NCBI GenBank assembly: GCA_047602055.1
Contig: JASGIG010000001.1
Span: 4,588,001 to 4,652,000, forward strand
Length of the DNA: 64,000 nt
Direction of reading: 5' to 3'
Source: JAODBQ01 sp047602055
GTDB taxonomy: Bacteria; Actinomycetota; Acidimicrobiia; Acidimicrobiales; Ilumatobacteraceae
The position numbers and the translations under genes are program-made. The first letter of the stretch is position 1, and each line of letters opens with the position of its first letter. The notes beneath the pieces were generated by a model. That model did not search any database, was not told the DNA's origin, and was given only the letters and a program-made list of their open reading frames with translations. Below, piece by piece: positions 51,831 through 61,116 of this stretch.

Positions 51831-52756
51831 CACCCCACGAACAGCCACCACCGACGCCAGACCTCGAACGCGTCGAACAGTCGGAGCGCGACCTGCTCAC
51901 CACCGACGTCCGCGCCGACCCAGACCGCCTCGAACAGCTGCTGCACCCCGACTTCGTCGAGATCGGCCAATCCGGACGGCGATGGACCCGCACCGAGATG
52001 ATCACCGCGCTCCTCGACTCACCCGACCCCGGCGACGTCGAGATCGACGACGTCCACACCACGATGATCACCGCCGACGTCGCACTGATCACCTACACCA
52101 CTCGACGCCCGACCTCGACGGTCCAGCGAAGCTCGCTGTGGGTGCGGCACGACGACCGATGGACCGTGCGCTTCCACCAAGGCACACCCATCCCACACGA
52201 CACCGGCCACACTGCGCCCGTGGCTCCGATCGCCTTGCTGCTGACCGGCACCTCGGCAGCAGGCAAGTCAGCCGTCGCCGGCGAGGTCTACGAACAACTG
52301 GTCCGCGCCGGTCCCGGATCGGCCTGGATCGACCTCGACGCCATCGCTCACTGCGACACCGACGACAACCACGGCGGGTTCTTCGGCTCGGAGATCATGG
52401 CCGAGAACCTCGCCTCGATCTGGCCCAACTACCGCCGCCGCGGCATCGACAAGCTGATCCTGTCCCGTGCCATACCGAACGCCGTGGAGCTCACCCGCAT
52501 CCGAACGGCACTGCCCGACGTCGCGATCACCGTCTGCCTGCTCACCGCATCAGCCACCACGCTGGAACGGCGGCTCCACGACCGGGATCTCGGCGAGCTC
52601 GCAGGGCGCCGGATCGGCGCCGCGGTCGCGCTCCAAGACCAGATGACACGATCCGGGATCGCCGACCTCCACATCGACAACGACGACTCCGACCTCACCA
52701 CGATCGCCGCACAGATCCTGCAGCACTGGGCACCACACGACCGGCCAACGCGCTGA
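51827..52756 (+). CDS. DUF4440/SnoaL-like domain fused to P-loop kinase-like domain
   Basis: 309 residues in one frame. Residues ~1-125 resemble DUF4440/SnoaL-like proteins ('SERDLLTTDVRADPDRLEQL', 'LHPDFVEIGQSGRRWTRTEM', 'SLWVRHDDRWTVRFHQGTPI'). From ~residue 132, 'APIALLLTGTSAAGKSAVAG' starts a small-molecule kinase-like domain with an intact P-loop and a lid-like 'RLHDRDLGELAGRR'. An internal GTG at 52220 could start the kinase part alone. The ATG overlaps the HAD stop (ATGA). Confidence 0.75.
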
Positions 52757-52984
52757 CACCGGCAACGCCGACGATCACACCCGGTCCGTCAGACACGCGG
52801 TACTTGATTGACGATCATCGTCGACAGGCGATCACGGTTGGAGAGAGTGCTGTCGGTCATCGATCGTCTCGACACCTGTGGCGAGAGCGGTGAGAAGCGG
52901 TCAGCTACGAAATCAAGCCCGTGACCACCGTGCGAAGCGAGGGCCGCGGAGAGCAACGTCTCCAGCTGACCTCTCGGGAACCAG

Positions 52985-53551
52985 TCATCGGACGAGGCGA
53001 TCTTGGAACTTGTCGATGAAGCGAGGAAGGTGGGGATCGAAAGCCACCGAGCCGCCGTGGCGGACGTCCTCGAACTGCCACCACCTGGTGCCCGAGAACT
53101 CCGTCTCGTCCGGTGTCAGCTCAGCATCGGAAGCGCCATCGAAGACGAACCAGAGGCTGACGTCGACGTGAGGTTCCGATCGTCCCCGAGTCGGAGTGAC
53201 CGTGACCATCAGGGGCGTTGGCCCTACGGCTGGATGAAACTCGGGCGAGAGCCCGAGCTCTTCGAGGAGCTCCCTGCTTGCGGTGTCCGCAGGGTGTTCA
53301 TCGGGCTCGACGTGACCTCCAGTCGGAAGCCATCGTTGCGCGTCTCTATGGTTGACCAAGAGGATCTGTCGAACAGAGGTATCGACCAGCACCGAGTACG
53401 CGACGAGGTGCTTCGGAGGGGTTGCCGGCTTGGCCGTCCGGTAGATCTCGTCTCCACGGTCGAGCCATCTCAGCACGTCGATTCGATGCTCGGCCTCGGT
53501 GTGGTCACAGGGGACGATCTCCTCGACGAGGCCGCGGATCGCATGTCTCAC
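52985..53551 (-). CDS. NUDIX hydrolase
   Basis: 188 residues. The NUDIX box is 'GGHVEPDEHPADTASRELLE' then ELGL. A ~45-residue helical N-terminus precedes the domain, as in some actinobacterial NUDIX proteins that act on nucleotide sugars. A GTG start is used, there being no earlier start in frame. The gap before it, 52757-52984, contains no gene. Confidence 0.85.
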   Translation of the reverse strand: MRHAIRGLVEEIVPCDHTEAEHRIDVLRWLDRGDEIYRTAKPATPPKHLVAYSVLVDTSVRQILLVNHRDAQRWLPTGGHVEPDEHPADTASRELLEELGLSPEFHPAVGPTPLMVTVTPTRGRSEPHVDVSLWFVFDGASDAELTPDETEFSGTRWWQFEDVRHGGSVAFDPHLPRFIDKFQDRLVR

Positions 53552-53615
53552 GTCCGCATCGTTACATTCCCCGATGGCATGACCAACCTCGCGTCACGGG
53601 CGTCGACAGAGCGAG

Positions 53616-54149
53616 CTACGGCTTGCGCCGATGCGTCTGAGCCATCGTGGATTCGGTGGAGTCGTCCGCGATGACGATGTCCCTCCACTCGGAGTGCCCG
53701 ACGCCCTGCTGGATCAGGTCGAGGACGTGGCGGACGTAGTCGACGGTCCGTTCAGGAAGTGCCGCGACCGGAAAGAACTCGAGCGCACTGTGCTTGTGCG
53801 GCTCCCGGTTGACCGGCGCCGTGCCGGCAACATCGACTTCGAAGAACAGGCCGACCCAATGCGCGCCTGAAGCCGGGACACGCTCGATGACGTGAATCAA
53901 CTGGACGTCGCGAGCATCTACGTTGATGCCCGTCTCCTCGGCCAGTTCACGGACGGCAGCCTCCGCATAGGTCTCACCGGGTTCCACCTTTCCACTGAGT
54001 GGGCCCCATTCACCATCCTTGTAACCGGTTCTCGATCGAAGCAAGAGCAGGACATCGTCGCCACGCCGAGCGATCGTGTAGACGTCTCTGATCGCCGACG
54101 GCAGCGGAGGGCTCGACGGTTGCGTCTCCGGCGTTCTTGCTGACCCCAC
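53616..54149 (-). CDS. NUDIX hydrolase
   Basis: About 177 residues. The box is 'SGKVEPGETYAEAAVRELAE' then ETGI. The segment 'LLLLRSRTGYKDGEWGPL' before it resembles ADP-ribose or oxidised-nucleotide hydrolases. The start is uncertain: GTG at 54149 gives a sensible length, while the frame is open to 54254. It is the second of two NUDIX genes in a row on this strand. Confidence 0.82.
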   Translation of the reverse strand: MGSARTPETQPSSPPLPSAIRDVYTIARRGDDVLLLLRSRTGYKDGEWGPLSGKVEPGETYAEAAVRELAEETGINVDARDVQLIHVIERVPASGAHWVGLFFEVDVAGTAPVNREPHKHSALEFFPVAALPERTVDYVRHVLDLIQQGVGHSEWRDIVIADDSTESTMAQTHRRKP

Positions 54150-54289
54150 TGCGCCAGCGTGGCACGGGCGGCCTCCTGGGCCGTGCCACCAGATCGATCT
54201 GCCACTGCGGCGCATGAACCTCGACGTAACCTCGGCAACTTGACGGCGCGGCAACCTCGGTCTCGAGCTTCTCGGGGCATCAACCTCCT

Positions 54290-55000
54290 ATGAATAGACC
54301 TGTGGAAGGGTGGATCTTCTGGGACTTCGACGGCACGCTCGCCCACCGGAAGACCGGATGGTCGGAGTGCATGGCGACCGTCATCGCCAAGCACTACCCG
54401 CAGATGCAGGTCACCGTCGACAGCATCCGTCCGCACTTCTCGTCAGGGTTCCCCTGGCACCGACCCGAAGTCGCACATCTCGATCTCGTCGACCCCGAGG
54501 CGTGGTGGGCTGCGCTCCGAGCACACGTCGCCACCATGCTGGAGCAGATCGGCTGCCACGATCACGAGGAGCACGGCCTGTTCGCCGACTTCCGCACGAG
54601 CTACATCGACAGCGATGCCTTCGAGCTCCTGCCGGGTACCGCACAAGTGCTCGATGCACTGGCCCGACGCGGATGGCGCCAACTGATCCTGTCCAACCAC
54701 GTACCGGAGCTACCGAACATCGTCCACGCACTTGGGCTCGATGAGCACATCGAGCGGGTGGTCACGTCAGCGAACATCGGCTACGAGAAGCCTCACCCGC
54801 AGGCGTACCAGATCGCCCTTCAGGTCGCAGGCTCACCACGACAGGTCTGGATGATCGGTGACAACCTGATCGCAGACGTCCAAGGCGCCAACGCAGCGGG
54901 ACTCGCGTCGATCCTCGTCGGCGGGGCTCCGAACCGCTGGCCGCACGCCACACCAGACCTCCAAGGAATCATCGACCTCGTCGGATCACCACCTGGCTAA
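54290..55000 (+). CDS. HAD-superfamily hydrolase
   Basis: 236 residues. 'GWIFWDFDGTLAHRKTGWSE' (DxDGT), 'RQLILSNHVPELP', Lys in 'SANIGYEKPHPQAYQIAL' and 'VWMIGDNLIADVQGANAAGL' form the full motif set, so it should be an active phosphatase. It is the last gene before the insertion-sequence zone; the gap 55001-55137 contains nothing recognisable. Confidence 0.87.
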   Translation: MNRPVEGWIFWDFDGTLAHRKTGWSECMATVIAKHYPQMQVTVDSIRPHFSSGFPWHRPEVAHLDLVDPEAWWAALRAHVATMLEQIGCHDHEEHGLFADFRTSYIDSDAFELLPGTAQVLDALARRGWRQLILSNHVPELPNIVHALGLDEHIERVVTSANIGYEKPHPQAYQIALQVAGSPRQVWMIGDNLIADVQGANAAGLASILVGGAPNRWPHATPDLQGIIDLVGSPPG

Positions 55001-55145
55001 CCAAGGCAAGGGCCGGCCATGTCTTGTCTCGATGTTCACGGTTGGACGAACCAGGGCGGTCTGAGCCGCAATCATCATTGCCTGACCATCAATCGACCCG
55101 CGGCGGCGGCCAACGATCAACGCACATAGTCAAGTCGACTACGAC

Positions 55146-56551
55146 GGGTCTGTCAGGAACTTGGTGTAACCGGTCTGGCTGGTCACTGTTGTTGGGGATC
55201 GTAGGGCCTCAGAAGAGGCGGCCTTCGAAGGTGATCGCGAACGCGTTGAGGGCCGGTTTCCAGCGGTTCATCCAGCGTTCCTGCCCGGTGCCTTTCGGGT
55301 CGAGCGACCTGACGACCATGTAGAGGCACTTGAGCGCGGCCTGCTCGTTGGGGAAGTGCCCACGGGCTCGGGTCGCCCGCCGGAACCTGGCATTGAGCGA
55401 CTCGATCGCGTTCGTCGAGTAGATCACCCGGCGGATCTCGGGTGAGTAGTCCAGGAACGGCACGAACTCCGGCCACGCCGACGTCCACAGGGATCGGATC
55501 GCCGGGTAGCGGTTCCCCCAGATCGTGTGGAACTCGTCGAGCCGGGCGGCGGCGTCGGCTTCGTTCACCGCCGTGTAGACCGGTCGGAGGTCGCGGGCCA
55601 TCTTGTCCCAGTCGGCGCGGCTGGCGAGCCGGAACGTGTTGCGGATCAAGTGCAGCACGCACGTCTGGACCAGGGCGAGCGGCCACGTCGCTTCGATCGA
55701 TTCGGGCAGGCCTTTGAGACCGTCGCACACGACGATGCAGGCGTCCTCGACACCGCGGTTCTTGATCTCGGTGAGCACGCCGAGCCAGTACTTGGCACCC
55801 TCACCACCGGTCCCGATCCACAACCCGAGGATGTCGCGCTTGCCGTCCACGGTGACGCCGATCGCCGCGTACACGGGCCGGTTGGCGACTTGGCCGTCGC
55901 GGATCTTGACCACGATCGCGTCGATGAAGATCACCGGGTACACGCGGTCGAGGGGCCGGTTCTGCCAGTCAGCGAGCTCGCCGAGAACCCGGTCGGTGAT
56001 CTTCGAGATCGTCTCCCTGCTGACCGTGGTGCCATACACCTCGGCCAGGTGGGCTTCGACCTCACCGGTCGTCAACCCCTTCGTGGTGAGCGAGATCACC
56101 ATCTCGTCGACGCCCGCGAGTCGACGTTGGTTCTTGCGCACGGTCTGGGGATCGAAGCTGCCGTCGCGGTCACGCGGCACGTCGAGCTCGACTGGGCCGA
56201 TCTCGGTGATCACGGTCTTCGACCGGCTCCCGTTGCGGCTGTTACCGCCGTTGCGGCCCTCGGCAGCGTGCTTCGCGTAGCCGAGGTGCTCGTCCATCTC
56301 GACCTCGAGCCCGGTCTCGAGCACCTGCTTGGTCAGATCGGCGAGCAGCCCGCCCGGACCGACAAGGCTGCGGCCGTCGGCGCGTGCTTGCTCGACGAGC
56401 CGCTCCGCGAGCGACCGATCCGGCCGGCCCTCGCTCGACTCTGCCGGCGACTCCACCGACACATCCTGCACTGTCATCATCTGTCCTTCCCGGCGAGCAA
56501 GCCGCTCACCGTGTCAGGCCGGACCAGTTACACCGCGGATCTGACAGTCCC
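55146..56551 (-). mobile_element. IS256-family insertion sequence A with 8-bp target duplication
   Basis: The element is 1,406 bases long. Its ends are inverted repeats of about 34 bases with matching blocks CTGTCAG, GGTGTAAC and GGTC (55146-55179 and 56518-56551). The target duplication ACTACGAC is perfect and directly adjacent (55138-55145 and 56552-56559), as expected for IS256. It holds one transposase and sits between a HAD gene and the cell-wall hydrolase remnant, disrupting no visible gene. Confidence 0.93.
55209..56480 (-). CDS. IS256-family (mutator-type) transposase
   Basis: 423 residues with the mutator transposase pattern: 'GNSRNGSRSKTVITEIGPVE', 'YPVIFIDAIVVKIRDGQVAN' (first Asp), 'CIVVCDGLKGLPESIEATWP' (second Asp), 'TCVLHLIRNTF' and 'YSTNAIESLNARFRRATRAR' (Glu). 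Full length and no frame faults, so the element could be active. Confidence 0.93.
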   Translation of the reverse strand: MMTVQDVSVESPAESSEGRPDRSLAERLVEQARADGRSLVGPGGLLADLTKQVLETGLEVEMDEHLGYAKHAAEGRNGGNSRNGSRSKTVITEIGPVELDVPRDRDGSFDPQTVRKNQRRLAGVDEMVISLTTKGLTTGEVEAHLAEVYGTTVSRETISKITDRVLGELADWQNRPLDRVYPVIFIDAIVVKIRDGQVANRPVYAAIGVTVDGKRDILGLWIGTGGEGAKYWLGVLTEIKNRGVEDACIVVCDGLKGLPESIEATWPLALVQTCVLHLIRNTFRLASRADWDKMARDLRPVYTAVNEADAAARLDEFHTIWGNRYPAIRSLWTSAWPEFVPFLDYSPEIRRVIYSTNAIESLNARFRRATRARGHFPNEQAALKCLYMVVRSLDPKGTGQERWMNRWKPALNAFAITFEGRLF

Positions 56552-56629
56552 ACTACGACTGGACGCTGGCGGAGTGCACCTGTCTCGCAAACAATGGCAG
56601 CATTGTCCAATACGAGCGCGTCCTCGCTA

Positions 56630-57284
56630 CTAGAACGAGCAACCAGTCGCGGGCAGATCGGCTGCGCGTGGTCCTGCGCCGTTGGCGAACAGTTGCTGGA
56701 GGAGCTGTTGGGGGCAGCGCTGGATGCCGTCGACGCGGATCTCGAGGTGGAGGTGTGGGCCGCCGGATCGGCCGGTGTTGCCGGACCACATGAGCAGGTC
56801 GGCGGCGGCGACGGTGTCGCCGACAGCGAGGCCGTTGAGGCGGCTGCCGTGGCAGTAGATGTAGCGGGCGCCGTCGTCGCCGTTGATGGACAGGCCGATG
56901 CCGCAGGTCTGGTCGCAGCGTCCGTACTGGTAGCAGTTGTGCGGCCAGTCGACGACTCGGGCGACGGTGCCGGCGCGCACGGCGTAGACGGGTGAGCCTT
57001 CGGGGACCATGAGGTCGATGGCGGGGTAGTCGTGGTGGGGCTGGTCGAGCACGGACGGGTTCGCGGCGATGAGGTTGCGATCGAGCGGCAGGGCGTAGCC
57101 GTCCTCGGTGGGTGTTGCGCCGGTGCAGGTGCCGAGGACGCTGGCGGCGAACTTGGTGTTGTAGAGCTCGAGCCACTTGGCCTGGTATTCGCGCACGGTG
57201 AGGGTGTTGCCGGCGCTGGGCATCGGCACGATGTCGAGCTGGGTCGGGTCGTTGGTGGCGCGTGGCCAGTACCAGACGATGGGT
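56630..57284 (-). pseudogene. Cell-wall hydrolase, C-terminal M23 part (split by insertion)
   Basis: The M23 peptidase part has 'LDQPHHDYPAIDLMVPEGSP' (first metal His and Asp) and 'GRSGGPHLHLEIRVDG' (HxH). Upstream, 'FVPIVWYWPRATNDPTQLDI' and 'PSAGNTLTVREYQAKWLELY' belong to the same gene. It stops at the 8-bp duplication of insertion sequence B. Joined in frame to 60268-60602 it gives a 329-residue secreted or anchored enzyme with a lysozyme-like and an M23 domain, the type used to open the wall for conjugation. Confidence 0.85.
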
Positions 57285-57367
57285 ACGAAGCCGAGGATGT
57301 CCCGCTTGTTGTTGAAGTTGAGGCGTTTCTGACTTTGCCGCGGAGAACGGGTTGGAAATGATCCAAC

Positions 57368-58450
57368 TCATGGGGTCTCCTCGGGGTTCGGGTGGTTGTG
57401 CCGGCGGTGGTGTTCGAGCCGTTCTTGTCGGGCTCGTTGGAGGCCTTGCCGGCGGGCCTCACGGATGGCTTGTCCTCGGCCGTAGTGCTCGTCGTCGGGG
57501 GTGACGTAGCCGATCGCTTCGTGCAGTCTCACGCTGTTGTACTCGATCCGCACACGGGCCAGCTCGACCTCGAGCACGACAGGATCGACGATGTCTTCGA
57601 GGTGGGGCCACTCGCCCTTGATGTGCCCGAAGAAGCTCTCGATCCAGGCCTGGTCCGTCGGGGTGTGGGGCCGCCCGCGATGCTGCGCGATGGCCAGCAG
57701 CGTCATGAACGCCCGGGTGTCGCGCGAGGCCATCGGCGGGCCGTTGTCGGACACGGCGAGCAGGATCGGCCGGTTCGGGTTATCGACGGCCAGGTCGAGA
57801 CGCGCGTCGGTGAGCAAGTCGAGCAGTCCTTCGGCCTCGACGGCGTGCTCGAAGATCACTTGCACTTGGGTGGCGGTCTCCTCGACAGACACGAGCGTGT
57901 CGATCCACCGTCGGCTGACCATGTCGACGATCGCGAACACGACCCGCCTGGCGCGGCTGAAGTGGGTGGCGTCGTAGATCCAGATCCGGTTCGGTTCCCA
58001 CACCAGCCACTCCGGCCACGGCTTCTTCTCGCTGCGGGTCCGCGGCGGCAGCTGAGGCACCACGAGCCCGTGAGCGGCCAGGACACGCCGGAACGTCGAC
58101 GGGGCGACCCACACCAGACCCTCGTAGGAGCCGCGGTGGGCGAGCTTGCGGTGCGACCGGTCGATGGGCCCCCACCGCTCGACGATCTCCAGGATCGCGT
58201 CGATCTCGGCGGGCAGGATCCCATGCGCCGGATGGCCTCCGGGCGCCCGGTCGGCGAGCGTGCCGACATCGCGGCGGCGGGCCCGCCAGCGGTGGACACG
58301 GTCGTCGGACACCTGCCACAACGAGCACACCCAGCTGTGGGCGAACCCGCCGGCGACAGCGTCGTCGACAGTCTTGAGGACCAGCTCCTTGACATCGGCG
58401 GGGACTCTCGCCGGGAGCGCGCCGGTCAGCCCCAACCGGACTTTCCCCGG
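57368..58450 (-). CDS. IS3-family transposase OrfB (integrase part)
   Basis: About 360 residues with an rve-type DDE core: 'NRIWIYDATHFSRARRVVFA' (first Asp), 'ILLAVSDNGPPMASRDTRAF' (second Asp) and 'PTDQAWIESFFGHIKGEWPH' (Glu). It lacks its own start in register and is read from OrfA by a -1 frameshift at GGGGAAAG (58441-58448), as in other IS3 elements. The upper bound is the frameshift site. Confidence 0.85.
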   Translation of the reverse strand, partial: PGKVRLGLTGALPARVPADVKELVLKTVDDAVAGGFAHSWVCSLWQVSDDRVHRWRARRRDVGTLADRAPGGHPAHGILPAEIDAILEIVERWGPIDRSHRKLAHRGSYEGLVWVAPSTFRRVLAAHGLVVPQLPPRTRSEKKPWPEWLVWEPNRIWIYDATHFSRARRVVFAIVDMVSRRWIDTLVSVEETATQVQVIFEHAVEAEGLLDLLTDARLDLAVDNPNRPILLAVSDNGPPMASRDTRAFMTLLAIAQHRGRPHTPTDQAWIESFFGHIKGEWPHLEDIVDPVVLEVELARVRIEYNSVRLHEAIGYVTPDDEHYGRGQAIREARRQGLQRARQERLEHHRRHNHPNPEETP

Positions 58451-58752
58451 ATCACCGCCAACTCGATCGCTTGCGCCTTGATCGCCTCGGTCAACGCCGC
58501 GATCTCGGTCCGCGCCGCGTCGAGCTCCCAGTTCCGTTCCTTGACCGGCCGGCCAGGCTGGCGGGCCAGCGCAGCCAACGCCGCGTCCTTGACGGTGCGC
58601 CGGATCCCGATCACGGTCGACACGTCGACCTGCCACTTGCGCGCCGCGTCGGCCTGGGAGATCTCGCCCGCGGTCACCTGCAAGAAGATCTCCCACTTCG
58701 TCTCCGCCGACAACCTCTTCGGCTGCCTCCGCGTCCTCGCCTCGGTCATCAA
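58426..58752 (-). CDS. IS3-family OrfA (helix-turn-helix)
   Basis: 108 residues: 'RLSAETKWEIFLQVTAGEIS' and 'QADAARKWQVDVSTVIGIRR' form the DNA-binding head, followed by a leucine-zipper-like 'ELDAARTEIAALTEAIKAQA'. It overlaps OrfB and ends in the zero frame just after the GGGGAAAG slip site. Confidence 0.85.
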   Translation of the reverse strand: MMTEARTRRQPKRLSAETKWEIFLQVTAGEISQADAARKWQVDVSTVIGIRRTVKDAALAALARQPGRPVKERNWELDAARTEIAALTEAIKAQAIELAVIRGKSGWG

Positions 58753-58863
58753 CTGCTCCTCTCAACGTGATCGAGGAGACAACCAGCCTTGGGTCATTTC
58801 GCGATCCATCCTCCGCGGCGAAGTCAGACGCAAACCAAAGTGGGGTGGTGATCCGGTTGTTGC

Positions 58864-60156
58864 TCAGGCAACGGCTTGATCGTAGTTGGCGGGTGTGACG
58901 GGGTTGATGGTGTGGCCGATCAGCTCGACGAGGTTGGTCATTTGGGTGTGGCCGCGGACGCGTCGGAACGAGCGTTGGGCTTCGATCATCCCGGTCGCGA
59001 TCCAGCGTTTCTTCATGTCGCCGTCGCGCCAGTGCTTCACGCGGCCGGTGACGACCCGGACGGTAGAGATCATCGACTCGATGCAGTTCGTGTTCGTCAA
59101 CGACCGCCGAAGCGCACCGGTGACACCGAGTCGAGCGACGGTGAACATCTCCTCGAGCCCTTCGAGCAGCGACCCGGCCGCGTCGGGGTGATCGCTCTTC
59201 AACTGTGCGGCGAGCCGGCGTGCGTCACGCAGCCCGGCGTCGGTGTCGGCGTTCGCGAAGATCCCGGCAAGCCGCTTGTCCATCGCCTTACGGCGAGCCA
59301 CGGGCAAGTACTCGGTCACGTTCCTGCGCTTGTGGAGGGTGCAGCGTTGCACGAGCGCCTTGGTGCCGAACACCTTGGCGACCGCCGAGCGCAACGCCTT
59401 CGACCCGTCCAACACGGCGAGGATCCCGTGCTCGAAGCGCAGGCCTCGGTCGACGAGATCGGCGAGCAGATCGGTGACGACGACCTTGTTCTCGGTGTCA
59501 CCCAGCCGCAACCCGACCGGCACCTTCGTCCCGTCGGCGGTGATGATCAGGGCGACGACGATCATCTCGCCGGCGATATTCAGCCCGTCGATCATCACCA
59601 CCGCTGTCTCCAACGCGGACAGGTCCGCTTCAAGCAGCTCGGCGACTGCGGCGGTCGTCGCGGCGACGAAGCGGCGTGACACCGCCGACTTCGACACCGC
59701 CGTCCCAACCTGGCCGACCGGTTCAGCGACCAGCTCATGACGTCGCGTGGCGACACCGGCGAGCATCCGCTCGACAACGACCTGACGCAACAGATCCTCA
59801 CTGGCGAACGTCGCCCACGTGTCCAGCTCGACCTCGCCGCCGTCGACGTAACGGCCACGCGGTCGCTCCACGCTGATCTTGCGGGCACCGAGCACAACCT
59901 GACCCTTGGTCGTGCCGTGCCAGTTCCCGACCCGCTCGTCGAGCTTGGCGTGCTTCGCGCCGACGATCCCAGCGAGCTCGGCGTCGAGCATCTGGCGCAT
60001 CACCACCAGACCCGCCGCAGTCGACAACGCGAGCAGCCCTTCTCTCATCGCCACGGCGACATCGGCCATCGCAACGGTTGCTTCCAACGGCAGACCAGCC
60101 AACTCGCCAGCCGCCTGCGGGGTCGTGATCTTCACGACCGGTACCTTCTTGGACAC
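58864..60156 (-). CDS. IS256-type transposase of element B
   Basis: 430 residues. 'WHGTTKGQVVLGARKISVER' and 'PRGRYVDGGEVELDTWATFA' open the catalytic part; 'ALETAVVMIDGLNIAGEMIV' (first Asp), 'FEHGILAVLDGSKALRSAVA' (second Asp), 'QRCTLHKRRNVTEYLP' and 'SLTNTNCIESMISTVRVVTG' (Glu) are the mutator marks. Intact frame. Only distantly like the transposase of element A. Confidence 0.9.
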   Translation of the reverse strand: MSKKVPVVKITTPQAAGELAGLPLEATVAMADVAVAMREGLLALSTAAGLVVMRQMLDAELAGIVGAKHAKLDERVGNWHGTTKGQVVLGARKISVERPRGRYVDGGEVELDTWATFASEDLLRQVVVERMLAGVATRRHELVAEPVGQVGTAVSKSAVSRRFVAATTAAVAELLEADLSALETAVVMIDGLNIAGEMIVVALIITADGTKVPVGLRLGDTENKVVVTDLLADLVDRGLRFEHGILAVLDGSKALRSAVAKVFGTKALVQRCTLHKRRNVTEYLPVARRKAMDKRLAGIFANADTDAGLRDARRLAAQLKSDHPDAAGSLLEGLEEMFTVARLGVTGALRRSLTNTNCIESMISTVRVVTGRVKHWRDGDMKKRWIATGMIEAQRSFRRVRGHTQMTNLVELIGHTINPVTPANYDQAVA

Positions 60157-60267
60157 GGTGATCCCTCCTCCTTCGGAGCGTCTTGGTAGGACCCCCGAAC
60201 GATGCCAGCAACGGCACCGCCCGGGGAGGGATCACCACCTCACTTCAACAGAACCCGGGACAACCTC

Positions 60268-60602
60268 ACGAAGCCGACGTCGCCGTAGGTCGCGAAGATC
60301 GCCTGGACGTCGGAGGTGGCGCGGGCGTCTTGGACTTCGGGCGGGGCGAGGTATGCGGACTCGTAGCCGTCGTAGTGGTTCCAGGTGCTGTCGACGTATT
60401 GGTAGGCGCCTGACGCTCTGCCTTGGTTCTTCGGTGCGTTGTAGTCGCCGCCGGACTCGAGGGTGCGGATCGTGTCGAGCACGACGGCGAGCTCGCCGCA
60501 GCCTGCGGCGCTGCTGCTGCCGTTGCCGCCGATGACGACTGGGATGCCGAGGAGCGCTCCGGCGATGAGGGCGACGGCGAGGAGCGGGGCTTTCACGAGC
60601 AC
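60268..60602 (-). pseudogene. Cell-wall hydrolase, N-terminal lysozyme-like part (split by insertion)
   Basis: 'VKAPLLAVALIAGALLGIPV' is a signal or membrane anchor; 'VLDTIRTLESGGDYNAPKNQ' with 'GRASGAYQYVDSTWNHYDGY' is a lysozyme/transglycosylase-like domain with catalytic Glu in LESGG. After 'ATYGDVGFV' the frame runs into element B and stops. The rest of the gene is at 56630-57284. A GTG start is used, divergent from the conjugation operon. Confidence 0.85.
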
Positions 60603-60607
60603 ATAGC

Positions 60608-60679
60608 GGCATGCCTGCTCGACGCCCGATTCGTGACGTGATGTGGCGTGTCACGAATCGGATGGTGCGGAGGCATGCC
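60608..60679. promoter_or_regulatory. Nested palindromes in the divergent promoter of the conjugation genes
   Basis: An inner pair CGATTCGTGAC (60627-60637) and GTCACGAATCG (60650-60660) is enclosed by an outer pair GGCATGCCT (60608-60616) and AGGCATGCC (60671-60679). Both are perfect. They lie between the hydrolase start and the pilin-like gene, a likely binding place for a regulator of both directions. Confidence 0.55.
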
Positions 60680-60727
60680 TCAGTGACGGCCCCAGGGTGT
60701 GGCCGCAACCAACCAGGAGGTGACGCA

Positions 60728-61114
60728 ATGGAATCATCGAGGCGCCCTGGCGGTCGTCAGATCCCCTTCCGGCGGGTGGTCGTCACGGCTGTCGTGGCCG
60801 CGACGACCCTCGTCGGCACGGCCGATCACGTGATGGCGCAGCCGGTCGACGGCAATCCCGATCCGTCGGGGATGCCGGGAGCTGCGTTGGTGTCGCAGCT
60901 CATCAACTGGCTGATGTGGGCGTCGCTGATGGCTTCGCTCGGGGCGGTGTTGTACGGGGCGGCGATGTGGCGTGGCGGCGCGAAGGTGGGCAACAGCGCG
61001 CGGGCCGAGGATGGCCGCAACTACGTCGCCGGCGGCGCGATCGGCGCGTTGCTCGCCGGTCTGGCCGTGGTGCTGGTGAACACGCTGTTCGAGGTCGGAC
61101 GGGCCGGGGGCTGA
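60728..61114 (+). CDS. Pilin-like small membrane protein (VirB2/TrbC-like)
   Basis: 128 residues. A signal-like N-terminus 'VVVTAVVAATTLVGTADHVM' with a cleavage site near AQ|PV is followed by two hydrophobic helices, 'LINWLMWASLMASLGAVLYG' and 'GGAIGALLAGLAVVLVNTLF'. The layout is that of VirB2/TrbC pilins. AGGAGGTGA lies 6 bases before the ATG. First gene of a conjugation operon. Confidence 0.65.
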   Translation: MESSRRPGGRQIPFRRVVVTAVVAATTLVGTADHVMAQPVDGNPDPSGMPGAALVSQLINWLMWASLMASLGAVLYGAAMWRGGAKVGNSARAEDGRNYVAGGAIGALLAGLAVVLVNTLFEVGRAGG

Positions 61115-61116
61115 CG

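Larger units (their letters stand above)
57319..58837 (-). mobile_element. IS3-family insertion sequence nested in element B
   Basis: 1,519 bases starting TG and ending CA, with inverted ends sharing TCTGACTT-GCCGCGGAG. The 4-bp target duplication AAGT (57315-57318 and 58838-58841) lies within the left terminal repeat of element B; joining the flanks gives GTTGAAGTGGGGTGGTGATC, matching the right repeat of B. It codes OrfA and OrfB. Confidence 0.82.
57293..60267 (-). mobile_element. IS256-type insertion sequence B, carrying a nested IS3
   Basis: The outer ends are GAGGATGTCCCG (57293) and, inverted, GAGGTTGTCCCG (ending 60267). The target duplication ACGAAGCC is perfect (57285-57292 and 60268-60275). 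Taking out the nested IS3 leaves about 1,450 bases, normal for this family. Removing the whole element restores the split host gene to one open frame of 330 codons, which confirms the bounds. Confidence 0.88.

Noticed and set aside
57368..58765. A single 465-residue transposase starting at 58765
   Set aside because: The first ~105 residues of that frame are Arg/Asp-rich shadow of OrfA; the real product is an OrfA-OrfB -1 frameshift fusion.
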